Shown here in pieces: positions 1 through 8,287 of a stretch of DNA of 64,000 nucleotides. A program made the translations under genes and the position numbers. This DNA is from Cyclobacteriaceae bacterium. Its GTDB lineage: Bacteria; Bacteroidota; Bacteroidia; Cytophagales; Cyclobacteriaceae. The DNA lies in assembly GCA_016786585.1 (NCBI GenBank), contig JAEUUI010000030.1:124001-188000 (forward strand), given 5' to 3'. The notes under the pieces were generated by a model. The model searched no databases and was not told the DNA's origin. It saw nothing but the letters and a program-made list of their open reading frames with translations. Position 1 is the stretch's first letter; every line of letters begins with the position of its first letter.

Positions 1-227
1 TTCGACCCGACACCGGCTTTTGTTTCCATCCACACATCATGACCATTATTCACCAGCAGCGCCACGGCATCGGGTGTAAGGGTGATCCGGTTTTCCTGTA
101 ACGAAATCTCTTTCGGTAGTCCGATAACAAATGAATTCTTTTCTTTCTTCACCGCGAGCATCTGCTCCTGCGGAACGAGGCTTGCCTTGGCAAGACTTTC
201 AAACCCCGTTTTCTTCTTGTCACTCAT
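1..227 (-). CDS. ald: Alanine dehydrogenase, N-terminal part (cut by the window edge)
   Basis: Only the first 75 or so codons are present; the gene continues left of base 1. The readable N-terminus has a short hydrophilic leader (about 35 residues) followed by IGLPKEISLQENRITLTP and then LLVNNGHDVWMETKAGVGS, the conserved start of the alanine dehydrogenase/transhydrogenase N-terminal domain (substrate-binding Arg in ENR, Lys in PKE). The family catalyses reversible NAD-dependent oxidative deamination of L-alanine to pyruvate and ammonia in the cytosol. The start ATG at 227 overlaps the end of tsaE by 8 bases, which indicates translational coupling in a porX-tsaE-ald operon. The leader before the first conserved motif is longer than in most homologues, as is common in Bacteroidota. 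Confidence 0.85.
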   Translation of the reverse strand, partial: MSDKKKTGFESLAKASLVPQEQMLAVKKEKNSFVIGLPKEISLQENRITLTPDAVALLVNNGHDVWMETKAGVGS

Positions 228-666
228 GTAGGGTAAAGGCTATGGTTCGTTGCTGGTCGTTGTTAGTTTTTGTAATGGAAACTTCAAAGTATCTTTCAGG
301 GAGCAGGCTTGAAATCTTCTCCGGCCATTCAATCAGGCAATACGATCCGGAATCAAGATATTCTTCCGTGCCGATGTCGTATGCTTCAAGCTCGTTTTTG
401 AGGCGATAAAAATCAAAATGATAAACGGGCTGTCCGTCAGCGGCTTCGTATTCATTGACGATCGAAAACGTTGGGCTGCTCATACCTTCTTTTACACCCA
501 GCGCGTGTCCAATGGCTTTGATAAACGTTGTCTTTCCCGAACCCATCTCACCCTGAAAAATGATCACCCGCACGGGGCCAGCTTCACGAATTAGTCGCTT
601 AGCCAATTCCTCCAAATCAGCAGCCGTAACCTTCTCAAACACGATACCCTTTACATCAGGACGCAT
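220..666 (-). CDS. tsaE: tRNA threonylcarbamoyladenosine biosynthesis ATPase TsaE
   Basis: This is a 148-residue protein of normal TsaE length. It has a Walker A motif GEMGSGKTT at residues 39-47, the family-specific SSPTFSIVNEY segment, HFDFYRL, and a Walker B-like LIEWPE. TsaE is the ATPase partner of TsaD and TsaB in the N6-threonylcarbamoyl modification of A37 in ANN-decoding tRNAs. The gene starts inside the last codons of porX (11-base overlap) and ends inside the start of the alanine dehydrogenase gene (8-base overlap), so the three are probably co-transcribed. Confidence 0.95.
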   Translation of the reverse strand: MRPDVKGIVFEKVTAADLEELAKRLIREAGPVRVIIFQGEMGSGKTTFIKAIGHALGVKEGMSSPTFSIVNEYEAADGQPVYHFDFYRLKNELEAYDIGTEEYLDSGSYCLIEWPEKISSLLPERYFEVSITKTNNDQQRTIAFTLHE

Positions 667-2218
667 TTTTCGAAGATAGCGAAATTATGGGAATTATCAT
701 CTCTTCCAGGCTTACACCTCCATGCTGAAACGTGTCTTTGTAGAAGTTGACGTAGTAGTTGTAGTTGTTCGGGTAAGCAAAGAACTGATCTTCAATGGCA
801 AACACGTACGAAGTTGACACATTCACCTTCGGCAGAAACAGGCGCTCAGGTTTTGCTACCTGCATAACTTTGTTGCCCTCGTATCCGAGGTTCTTGCCTT
901 GCTTGTAACGGAGGTTGGTGTTCACCGCTTTATCACCCACAATTTTAAAAGCCCGCTTCACGCGGATGGTTCCATGATCGGTGGTGATAATCACCCTGGC
1001 ATTTTTCTCTGAAATCTTCCGGAAGATCTCCAGTAAGGGTGAATGCTCAAGCCATGATTTTGTGATCGAACGGTAGGCCGATTCATCCGGAGCAAGCTCA
1101 CGCACCATCGCCATATCAGTCCGCGCATGCGAAAGCATATCCACGAAGTTGTATACAATCACGTTCAGGTCATTCTTAAAAAGATTATTCACTGAATCTG
1201 CGAGCTCGCGACCAGCTTCCAGGTTTTTAATTTTATGATACGAGAACTTAATGTTCAGATTGTTCTTTTTAATCTGCTTTTCCAGAAAGCTGTCTTCAAA
1301 ATTATTCTTACCCTCATCTTCATCTTCGCCAACCCAAAGATCAGGTTGAAGCTTTGCCATTTCAGCCGGCATCATTCCGGAAAAAATTGCATTGCGCGAG
1401 TACGCGGTTGTGGTCGGAAGAATTGAATAGTAGGTTTCCTCCTTCTCAACATTAAAGTACTCTGCGATAACCGGCTCGATAACTTTCCATTGATCATACC
1501 GGAGATTATCAATCAACAGCATAAAAACAGGTTTTCCCGGACTTAATTCAGGAAACACTTTTTTCTTCATCAGCTGGTGCGAGAGCAAGGGCTTGTCGCT
1601 GTTGGGGTCGTTCAGCCACTTTTCATAGTTCTTGATGATGAACTTCGCAAAGTTTGCGTTTGCTTCCGTTTTTTGGGTTTCAAACACATCCTTCATGTCG
1701 TTACTGTCGGATGTATCCAACTCAAGTTCCCAATACACCAGCTTCTTGTAGATATCTGCCCAGGCTTCATGGTTCATATCGTCCATAAATGCCATGCTGA
1801 TCTTGCGAAATTCCTGCTGGTAATTCAGGTTTGTCTTTTCAGTAACGAGGCGTTTGTTATCAAATATCTTTTTTACCGAAAGCAGAATCTGACTCGGGTT
1901 CAATGGCTTGATCAGGTAGTCGGCAATCTTGGATCCGATGGCCTCTTCCATGATATGTTCCTCTTCGTTCTTGGTGATCATCACCACCGGAAGATTCGGC
2001 TTGTTGTTTTTGATCAATCCCAACGCTTCGAGGCCTGACATTCCTGGCATATTTTCATCCAGGAATACCGCATCGAAGTGTCGTTCTTCACACAGCTCAA
2101 CAGCATCCGAGCCACTGTTCACGGGCGTGATGTCGTACCCGCGCTGCTCGAGAAATAGGATGTGCGGCTTCAACAAATCGATCTCATCATCCGCCCATAA
2201 AATGCTGTATCTTTGCAT
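656..2218 (-). CDS. porX: PorX: response regulator with PglZ domain, type IX secretion regulator
   Basis: The protein has 520 residues, essentially the length of Porphyromonas gingivalis PorX. Residues 1-120 form a receiver domain with the acidic pocket at DDE, phospho-acceptor D54 (VFLDENMPGMSG) and the switch Lys in LIKPLNPSQ. A helical linker follows, and the remainder is an alkaline-phosphatase-like PglZ domain with LLIDNLRYDQW, TTTAYSRNAIFSG, YNFVDMLSHAR and IITTDHGT carrying the metal ligands. In characterised Bacteroidota, PorX (with kinase PorY and sigma factor SigP) controls type IX secretion genes and hydrolyses oligonucleotide signals; here that role is inferred from family membership. 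It is the first gene of the porX-tsaE-ald operon. A T9SS-sorted protein lies about 8 kb away. Confidence 0.9.
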   Translation of the reverse strand: MQRYSILWADDEIDLLKPHILFLEQRGYDITPVNSGSDAVELCEERHFDAVFLDENMPGMSGLEALGLIKNNKPNLPVVMITKNEEEHIMEEAIGSKIADYLIKPLNPSQILLSVKKIFDNKRLVTEKTNLNYQQEFRKISMAFMDDMNHEAWADIYKKLVYWELELDTSDSNDMKDVFETQKTEANANFAKFIIKNYEKWLNDPNSDKPLLSHQLMKKKVFPELSPGKPVFMLLIDNLRYDQWKVIEPVIAEYFNVEKEETYYSILPTTTAYSRNAIFSGMMPAEMAKLQPDLWVGEDEDEGKNNFEDSFLEKQIKKNNLNIKFSYHKIKNLEAGRELADSVNNLFKNDLNVIVYNFVDMLSHARTDMAMVRELAPDESAYRSITKSWLEHSPLLEIFRKISEKNARVIITTDHGTIRVKRAFKIVGDKAVNTNLRYKQGKNLGYEGNKVMQVAKPERLFLPKVNVSTSYVFAIEDQFFAYPNNYNYYVNFYKDTFQHGGVSLEEMIIPIISLSSKNAS

Positions 2219-2340
2219 AGGTGTATTTTTACGTAAGTTAGTGATTAAACGAGGAAAAGTTATCCGTTAAGTATAGTTGAAAAAGGCTGTGTACAGCAAT
2301 TTCGTAACCACTTTAGCAGGATAACAAAACCGGTAGATGC

Positions 2341-3567
2341 ATGAACAAAAAGAAGATTATTAACGATCCCGTCTACGGATTTATTACGATCCCGGGCGAA
2401 CTTCTTTTCGATATCATTTCGCATCCCTGGTTCCAGCGCTTGCGACACATCAAGCAGTTAGGGTTAACCGACTTGGTTTATCCGGGTGCACAACATACGC
2501 GCTTTCAGCACGCATTAGGGGCAATGCACCTGATGACACGCGTGCTTGATAACCTTCGCAACAAAGGCGTTGAAATTTCTGACGAAGAATATGAAGGTGC
2601 AGTAATTGCCGTTCTCCTCCACGACATTGGCCACGGTCCGCTTTCGCATACGCTCGAACATACGCTATTACATGGAATCAAGCACGAGAGCCTCTCCTAT
2701 CTGTTCATGCAACGATTGAACAAAGAGTTCAATGGTGCGTTGGCAGTGAGTCTCAAAATATTTCAAAACACGTACAAACGAAAGTTCTTTCATCAATTGG
2801 TGTCCAGTCAACTGGATATTGACCGGCTGGATTACCTGAAGCGTGATTGCTTTTTTGCGGGAGTAATGGAAGGGACGATTGGTGTTGATCGCATCATCTC
2901 CATGCTTTCGGTATACAACGATCAACTGGTAGTTGAAGAAAAAGGTATTCTGAGCATTGAGAATTTTCTAAACGCCAGGCGGCTGATGTACTGGCAAGTG
3001 TACTTGCATAAAACAACTGTAAGCGCGGAGCGCATGATGGTAAACGTAATCAGACGTGCAGAACATCTGGTTAAGTCGGGCGAGAATCTTCCTGCGAGCG
3101 AATCGCTGCTCACGTTCTTACGGCACGCCTACACACTCGATAACTTTAAAGACAGAGCCGACGTGCTAAACGCATACGGTATGTTAGACGATAACGACAT
3201 TTGGGGTGCGATTAAGTTCTGGCGCAGTCATCCCGATTTCATTCTTTCAACGCTTTGCAAAATGTTAACCGAGCGCAAGCTTTTCCAGATCCGGTTGGGA
3301 ACGGAAGCCATTCGCAAGGAAGAGATCGAACGCATCCGCGAAACGGTAACGCAAACATTTGGTGTTCTTCGCTCCGAATCTTCCTACTTCTTTTCGTATG
3401 GATCGGTAAGCAATGAAGCCTATGCCGAAGGGCAGAAAATCAACATCCTGATGAAGTCGGGCGAACTGGTCGATCTCGCACAGGCATCCGACCTACCCAA
3501 CATCAAGGCTATCAGCAAAATCGTGAAAAAAAATTACCTCTGCTGGCCTAAAAATGTATCTTTGTAA
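2341..3567 (+). CDS. HD-domain phosphohydrolase (dNTPase-like)
   Basis: The protein has 408 residues. The N-terminal half carries an HD hydrolase core: HPWFQRLRHIKQLGL, then H57 in TRFQHALGAMH, the HD pair in VLLHDIGHGPLSHTLEH (residues 94-95), and a later metal-ligand Asp in SSQLDIDRLDYL. This arrangement matches the SAMHD1/dGTPase-like HD family common in Bacteroidota (YdhJ-type). The substrate is unknown; nucleotide phosphohydrolase activity is inferred. It is transcribed divergently from porX across a 122-base gap, and lies 64 bases upstream of lpxD. Its last codons overlap a TATCTTTG element (3557-3564) that may serve lpxD. Confidence 0.85.
   Translation: MNKKKIINDPVYGFITIPGELLFDIISHPWFQRLRHIKQLGLTDLVYPGAQHTRFQHALGAMHLMTRVLDNLRNKGVEISDEEYEGAVIAVLLHDIGHGPLSHTLEHTLLHGIKHESLSYLFMQRLNKEFNGALAVSLKIFQNTYKRKFFHQLVSSQLDIDRLDYLKRDCFFAGVMEGTIGVDRIISMLSVYNDQLVVEEKGILSIENFLNARRLMYWQVYLHKTTVSAERMMVNVIRRAEHLVKSGENLPASESLLTFLRHAYTLDNFKDRADVLNAYGMLDDNDIWGAIKFWRSHPDFILSTLCKMLTERKLFQIRLGTEAIRKEEIERIRETVTQTFGVLRSESSYFFSYGSVSNEAYAEGQKINILMKSGELVDLAQASDLPNIKAISKIVKKNYLCWPKNVSL
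3557..3564 (+). promoter_or_regulatory. Possible Bacteroidota -7 element for lpxD
   Basis: TATCTTTG matches the Bacteroidota housekeeping -7 consensus TAnnTTTG exactly and lies about 60 bases before lpxD, within the last codons of the HD gene. No convincing -33 TTTG is found 19 bases upstream (the position reads TTAC), so this is a partial match. Confidence 0.35.
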
Positions 3568-3569
3568 AA

Positions 3570-3624
3570 TAGGCATTTGGCTTTAGGATTAACAACCTGG
3601 CGCCTTCACCTAATGCCTGATGCC
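3570..3624. repeat. Intergenic inverted repeat with tandem TGATGCC copies before lpxD
   Basis: AGGCATT (3571-3577) is the reverse complement of AATGCCT (3612-3618), and the right arm is followed by a second TGATGCCT copy that supplies the upstream alternative ATG of lpxD (3620). The stretch could fold into a long-looped hairpin in the lpxD leader. No function is assigned. Confidence 0.4.
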
Positions 3625-3631
3625 TGAGATA

Positions 3632-4690
3632 ATGGAGTTTACGATACAGCAAATAGCCGCCATGCTTGGCGGAGAAGTAAAAGGCGATGGCAATGCAAAG
3701 ATTAACATGCTTGCCAAAATTCAGGACGCAAAGCCCGGACAAATTGCGTTTCTCTCCAATCCCAAATACGAGAACTTTATTTACACCACGCAGGCATCTG
3801 CGGTAATTGTTAGTAAAGACTTCGTTCCCAGAAAAGATATTTCTGCTGCATTAATTATTGTAGCCGATCCATACAGCAGCTTTACCGTTTTGCTGGAAGA
3901 ATATCACAAGATGATGAGCTTTCAGAAATCCGGAGTGGAAGAACCGAGCTTTCTCGGAACCAAAACCACCATCGGTAAAAACATTTATCGCGGTGCATTC
4001 TCATACATCGGCAATAATGTGAAGATCGGTGATAACGTAAAAGTCTATCCGCATGCATACATCGGTGATGACGTAGAGGTTGGCAACAATACTATCCTTC
4101 ATACCGGCACTAAACTTTACAGTGGAACCAAAGTCGGCAACAACTGTGTGATCCACGCCGGAACCGTTATCGGAAGCGATGGCTTTGGATTTGCCCCGCA
4201 GGCTGACGGAACCTATAAAACCATTCCGCAACTTGGTAATGTAATCATTGAAGATAACGTAACGGTTGGCGGCAACACGGTAATCGACTGTGCAACCTTG
4301 TTTGGCGATTCAACCATTATCCGCCAGGGTGTAAAGCTTGATAACCTTATTCAGATTGCACACAACGTAGAGATTGGTAAGAACACCGTGATCGCAGCAC
4401 AAGCCGGGATTTCCGGTTCAACTAAAATTGGTGAGAACAGTGTGCTTGCCGGACAAGTTGGTATTGCCGGTCACCTGGTGATTGCCAACAACACCAGCAT
4501 TGGCGCCCAATCGGGCATTTCGAAATCCATCAAAGAAGAAGGTCAAAAAATCCTCGGCTACCCTGCGTTTGACATCAAAGAGTACTTCCGTTCGTACGCG
4601 GTTTTTAAAAATCTGCCTGACCTGAATCAGCGGCTCCGCGACCTCGAGAAGAAGATGGAGGAACAAAAGCTGCCTACCGAAAAACCGTAA
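3632..4690 (+). CDS. lpxD: UDP-3-O-acylglucosamine N-acyltransferase LpxD
   Basis: LpxD transfers a 3-hydroxyacyl chain from acyl-ACP to the 2-amino group of UDP-3-O-acylglucosamine, the third step of lipid A synthesis. The protein has an N-terminal uridine-binding domain (starting [19 protein letters not shown]), then a long left-handed beta-helix of hexapeptide repeats ([20 protein letters not shown] and onward), the catalytic His region [14 protein letters not shown], and a C-terminal helical tail ending in a charged coil. I chose the ATG at 3632 because family N-termini begin at the EFT residue. An in-frame ATG at 3620 would add four residues and falls in a repeated sequence. It is followed by lpxC-fabZ and lpxA on the same strand. 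Confidence 0.95.
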   Translation: MEFTIQQIAAMLGGEVKGDGNAKINMLAKIQDAKPGQIAFLSNPKYENFIYTTQASAVIVSKDFVPRKDISAALIIVADPYSSFTVLLEEYHKMMSFQKSGVEEPSFLGTKTTIGKNIYRGAFSYIGNNVKIGDNVKVYPHAYIGDDVEVGNNTILHTGTKLYSGTKVGNNCVIHAGTVIGSDGFGFAPQADGTYKTIPQLGNVIIEDNVTVGGNTVIDCATLFGDSTIIRQGVKLDNLIQIAHNVEIGKNTVIAAQAGISGSTKIGENSVLAGQVGIAGHLVIANNTSIGAQSGISKSIKEEGQKILGYPAFDIKEYFRSYAVFKNLPDLNQRLRDLEKKMEEQKLPTEKP

Positions 4691-4758
4691 TCCCTCCCCA
4701 AGCAGCCTCCCGCTAACGTTAGCGGTCATAATCACCTGATCATCAGCGACTCTTCTAT

Positions 4759-4789
4759 TTTGATAATCTGCCTGAAGGGCGTAAATTTG
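4759..4789 (+). promoter_or_regulatory. Bacteroidota housekeeping promoter for lpxC-fabZ
   Basis: TTTG (4759-4762), a 19-base spacer and TAAATTTG (4782-4789) match the Bacteroidota consensus TTTG-N19-TAnnTTTG at every fixed position. The predicted transcript start near 4796 gives a leader of about 10 bases before the ATG at 4806. It implies that lpxC-fabZ-lpxA can be expressed independently of lpxD. Confidence 0.75.
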
Positions 4790-4805
4790 CGGACTTTTAA
4801 AAGCG

Positions 4806-6203
4806 ATGCTAAACATTAAACAGCAAACCATCCAGAAGTCAGTAACGCTCTCCGGAGTTGGACTGCACACTGGCGCTAAAACGAACATGACGTTCGTTCC
4901 TGCCAAGCCCAACCATGGCATCAAATTCCAGCGTATCGACCTTCCGGGATCACCGATTATTGATGCCGATTGTGATAACGTGGTGGATATCTCTCGCGGA
5001 ACAACCATCGAACAAAGCGGTGGCCGTGTGAGCACCATTGAGCATACGCTTGCTGCACTCGTAGGATTGGAAATCGACAACGTGTTGATTCAGCTTGACG
5101 GGCCCGAGTGCCCGATCATGGATGGAAGCTCAATTCAGTTTGTTAATATTTTAAAAGAAGCCGGTACGGAAGAGCAGAATGCAATCCGCGACTTTTTTGA
5201 AGTTCAGGAGCCTACCTTCTATCGCGAGGCTGCCCGCAACGTAGAGATCGCAGCACTTCCGCTGGATGACTATCGTGTAACGGTAATGGTGGATTACAAT
5301 TCACCGGTACTGGGAAGTCAGCACGCATCAATTACTGACATCCGCCAGTTTGAAAAAGAAATTGCTTCATGCCGCACGTTCTGCTTCCTGCATGAACTTG
5401 AAATGCTTTATAAAAACAATCTTATCCGCGGTGGCGATCTGAATAATGCCATTGTAATTGTTGACCGCGTGGTGAAAGAAGATGAACTCGACAGCATCGC
5501 AAAAATGCTGGGTAAACCTAAAGTTGAAGTTCGTCATGAAGGTATCCTGAATAACATTGAGCTTCGATATAAAAACGAACCGGCACGCCATAAACTGCTA
5601 GATGTGATGGGCGACCTCGCGCTTGCAGGACGTCCGTTGAAGGCACAAATTCTGGCGGCCCGTCCGGGACACGCAGCAAACGTTGCCTTTGCAAAGAAAT
5701 TGAAGAAGCAGATGGCGGAAGCCGATCGCCAGGGAAGACCGAAATACAATCCGAACCTTCCCCCGGTGATGGACATTAACAAAATCACTACGATCCTCAA
5801 CCACCGCTATCCGTTCCTGCTGATCGATAAGATCATCTACCTCGACAGCGAGACTGTTGCCGGAGTGAAGAACGTAACGATGAACGAGCCGTTTTTCCAG
5901 GGACATTTCCCGGGCAATCCGGTAATGCCGGGCGTGCTTCAGGTTGAGGCGATGACGCAGATCGGGGGTATTCTCGTACTAAGCACCGTTCCGGATCCGG
6001 AAAATTACAACACCTATTTCCTGGGTATTGACGATTGCCGTTTCCGCAAGATGGTATTGCCGGGTGACACAATGGTTATCCAGTGCGACCTGCTTGCTCC
6101 TATAAAAAGAGGTATCGCGAAAATGAGAGGCCGCGCCTATGTAGGCAACACCCTCGTTTGTGAAGGTACAATGACAGCTATTATTTCCCGTAAAGACGCA
6201 TGA
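4806..6203 (+). CDS. lpxC-fabZ: Bifunctional UDP-3-O-acyl-GlcNAc deacetylase / (3R)-hydroxyacyl-ACP dehydratase
   Basis: This 465-residue fusion joins two cytosolic enzymes. Residues 1 to about 305 are LpxC, the zinc deacetylase committing to lipid A: GVGLHTG (17-23), zinc ligand His81 in STIEHTLAAL, PIMDGSS, and the second zinc/acid-base region in ARHKLLDVMGDLALAG. Residues from about 320 are FabZ, the hot-dog-fold dehydratase: HRYPFLLIDKI and the catalytic His/Glu segment QGHFPGNPVMPGVLQVEAM. Such LpxC-FabZ fusions are characteristic of Bacteroidota and couple the branch point between fatty acid and lipid A synthesis. Its stop codon overlaps the lpxA start by four bases (ATGA). A strong housekeeping promoter lies just upstream. 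Confidence 0.97.
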   Translation: MLNIKQQTIQKSVTLSGVGLHTGAKTNMTFVPAKPNHGIKFQRIDLPGSPIIDADCDNVVDISRGTTIEQSGGRVSTIEHTLAALVGLEIDNVLIQLDGPECPIMDGSSIQFVNILKEAGTEEQNAIRDFFEVQEPTFYREAARNVEIAALPLDDYRVTVMVDYNSPVLGSQHASITDIRQFEKEIASCRTFCFLHELEMLYKNNLIRGGDLNNAIVIVDRVVKEDELDSIAKMLGKPKVEVRHEGILNNIELRYKNEPARHKLLDVMGDLALAGRPLKAQILAARPGHAANVAFAKKLKKQMAEADRQGRPKYNPNLPPVMDINKITTILNHRYPFLLIDKIIYLDSETVAGVKNVTMNEPFFQGHFPGNPVMPGVLQVEAMTQIGGILVLSTVPDPENYNTYFLGIDDCRFRKMVLPGDTMVIQCDLLAPIKRGIAKMRGRAYVGNTLVCEGTMTAIISRKDA

Positions 6204-6988
6204 GCCGATTCCCTTTAGCCAATGTGCATCCTGATGCAAAAATTGGCAACAATGTTACTATAGAACCTTTTGCAACCGTTCAGGGCGATGTTGTCATTGA
6301 CGATAACTCCTGGATTGGCGGTGGAGCGATCATTTGGGATGGCGCAAGGATCGGCAAGAATGTAAAAATATTTCCGGGTGCTTCTGTTTCATCTATTCCG
6401 CAGGATTTAAAGTTCGCGGGCGAAAAAACAGAAACGCATATTGGCGATAACACAGTGATCCGTGAATACGTAACGATCAGTCGCGGAACAACGGATAAGA
6501 TGAAAACCGTTATCGGAAAGAATTGCCTGCTGATGGCGTATGTTCACGTAGCGCACGACTGTATCATTGGTAACAACTGCATCCTGGTAAACACGGTTCA
6601 GGTTGCCGGCCACGTAACGATTGAAGACTGGGCCATTATTGGCGGTGCAAGCGCATTGCATCAGTTTGTTAAAGTTGGTGCACACGTAATGCTTTCCGGC
6701 GGATCGCTGGTTCGTAAAGATGTTCCGCCTTACACAAAGGCAGCACGCGAGCCACTCTCCTACGCAGGCATCAACACGGTTGGACTGCGCAGAAGAGGCT
6801 TTACATCAGAAAAGATCAACGAGATTCAGGAAATCTATCGCTTTGTATTCATGAAAGGAATGAATAACACAAAGGCACTGGAGCTTGTGGAGTCATCCAT
6901 CGCGCCAAGCCAGGAACGCGACTATATTCTGAACTTCATCAAAACTTCCGAGCGGGGAATTATGAAGGGCTACGGCTCCGGTGATTAA
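6200..6988 (+). CDS. lpxA: UDP-N-acetylglucosamine acyltransferase LpxA
   Basis: LpxA performs the first lipid A step, moving a 3-hydroxyacyl chain from ACP to the 3-OH of UDP-GlcNAc. The 262-residue length is typical. Hexapeptide repeats form the left-handed beta-helix (IGNNVTIEPFATV, IGDNTVIREYVTIS), the catalytic His lies in YVHVAHDCIIGNN, and the C-terminal helical domain begins at GLRRRGFT. The start overlaps lpxC-fabZ (ATGA), so translation is coupled. The order lpxD, lpxC-fabZ, lpxA is the usual Bacteroidota arrangement. Confidence 0.97.
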   Translation: MSRFPLANVHPDAKIGNNVTIEPFATVQGDVVIDDNSWIGGGAIIWDGARIGKNVKIFPGASVSSIPQDLKFAGEKTETHIGDNTVIREYVTISRGTTDKMKTVIGKNCLLMAYVHVAHDCIIGNNCILVNTVQVAGHVTIEDWAIIGGASALHQFVKVGAHVMLSGGSLVRKDVPPYTKAAREPLSYAGINTVGLRRRGFTSEKINEIQEIYRFVFMKGMNNTKALELVESSIAPSQERDYILNFIKTSERGIMKGYGSGD

Positions 6989-6998
6989 TTGATTACCG

Positions 6999-7631
6999 AT
7001 GGCGGATCAATTAATCATTGAAGTAAGCGAGCTTGCCAAGCGGTATAACCGCGAATGGATTTTTAAGAATTTCACACAAACCTTTCGTTCGGGCCAGACA
7101 TACGCGATCACCGGTCCTAACGGTTCGGGTAAATCCACACTTCTTCAGGTGCTTTGGGGACAGTTACCGCAATCTGGTGGTAAAATCTCTTACGTAAAAA
7201 ACAACACGGCTATTACGGTTGATGATGTCTTCCGGTACGTGAGTGTGGCTGCACCGTACATGGATTTAATTGAAGAATTTACCCTGACTGAACAGCTTCA
7301 GTTTCATTTTAAGCTTCGTAAGCCTCGTACCGGGTATACGATCGAAAGCATGATCGGAAAGCTTTACATGACCGACAGTCGCGACAAACAGATTTCCAAT
7401 TTCTCCTCCGGGATGAAACAACGCGTCAAACTTGGATTGGCCTTTTTTACAGAAACAGACGTGATTTTTCTGGACGAGCCCGGCACAAACCTCGATGAAA
7501 AAGCTTTTGCCTGGTACAAGGAAAATCTGGCGGAAGCCACTCAAACCGGCAGCATGATCCTGATCGCATCCAATCAGAAAAGCGAATACCCGGACAACGC
7601 TGAGGTGATTTCCATGACGTCCTACAAATGA
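6999..7631 (+). CDS. ABC transporter ATP-binding protein
   Basis: This is a single 210-residue ABC ATPase domain with Walker A GPNGSGKST (residues 39-47), a degenerate signature FSSGMKQR in place of LSGGQ, Walker B DVIFLDEP, and no adjacent permease. It lies 10 bases after lpxA and is probably in the same operon. The substrate and partner cannot be told from the sequence. The context suggests an envelope-related role, but that is only inference from neighbourhood. Confidence 0.85.
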   Translation: MADQLIIEVSELAKRYNREWIFKNFTQTFRSGQTYAITGPNGSGKSTLLQVLWGQLPQSGGKISYVKNNTAITVDDVFRYVSVAAPYMDLIEEFTLTEQLQFHFKLRKPRTGYTIESMIGKLYMTDSRDKQISNFSSGMKQRVKLGLAFFTETDVIFLDEPGTNLDEKAFAWYKENLAEATQTGSMILIASNQKSEYPDNAEVISMTSYK

Positions 7632-7745
7632 CGGTTACAATGGGGTGAAATATCTTATTAAACCCTAAAAAACGCGCGAATTTCAGCCATTATTTGATTT
7701 TCTGAGTTATTAATCGCAAATTCGAAACCTAAGCATTTACAAAAA

Positions 7746-8237
7746 ATGAAATTTCTGACCAGAACCCTCTCATTAGTTACAGTAGCTTCACTAGCACTCT
7801 TCTTCGCCAACTGCGGTGGCGATGGAGGTGGTGGAAGTGCAAAAGAAAAGACCCAGTTGAAAAAGCTTTCCGGAACATGGGAAATCGTGTCAGCTGACCT
7901 TGACGGTGACGATCGCACTGCAGATTTTACAAACTTTAAATTGACCATCGGAGGTACATACAACTCTGATACCCCTGAAGGTCCATACTCGTTCTCAGTG
8001 AGCGGCAGCCGTCCTGACCCAAGTCCATGGCCTGCCAGCGGAACCTGGACATTTGCAAACATCAGCGGCAATGAAGGTAATCTCCTGAGAGATGATGACG
8101 TACCGATGCACTATAAAATCACCAGCAACGGTCAATTGACATTGGAAGTTGAATGTGCAGCATGTGACTATCCTGGCTCTGGCGCCCGTACTTTTGAGGT
8201 AAACGGCCCATGGACATTCGTACTCGATCCACAATAA
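7746..8237 (+). CDS. Small lipoprotein of unknown function
   Basis: The 163-residue protein begins with a lipoprotein signal peptide ending in LALFFANCGG, with Cys at about residue 23 followed by a Gly-rich tether. The mature part looks like a small beta-rich lipocalin/DUF5004-type domain (KLSGTWEIVSADLDGD near the start, NGQLTLEVECAACDYPG near the end, two Cys in CAAC). The function is unknown; envelope location is inferred. It stands alone, with a clear intrinsic terminator 20 bases after the stop. Confidence 0.75.
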   Translation: MKFLTRTLSLVTVASLALFFANCGGDGGGGSAKEKTQLKKLSGTWEIVSADLDGDDRTADFTNFKLTIGGTYNSDTPEGPYSFSVSGSRPDPSPWPASGTWTFANISGNEGNLLRDDDVPMHYKITSNGQLTLEVECAACDYPGSGARTFEVNGPWTFVLDPQ

Positions 8238-8256
8238 TCACACAATAAAAAAATTG

Positions 8257-8280
8257 AAGGCTCCTCTCGGAGCCTTTTTT
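8257..8280 (+). terminator. Intrinsic terminator after the 7746 lipoprotein gene
   Basis: AAGGCTCC (8257-8264), loop TCTC, and GGAGCCTT (8269-8276) form a perfect 8-bp stem followed by a T run to 8280. Confidence 0.9.
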
Positions 8281-8287
8281 ATAATAT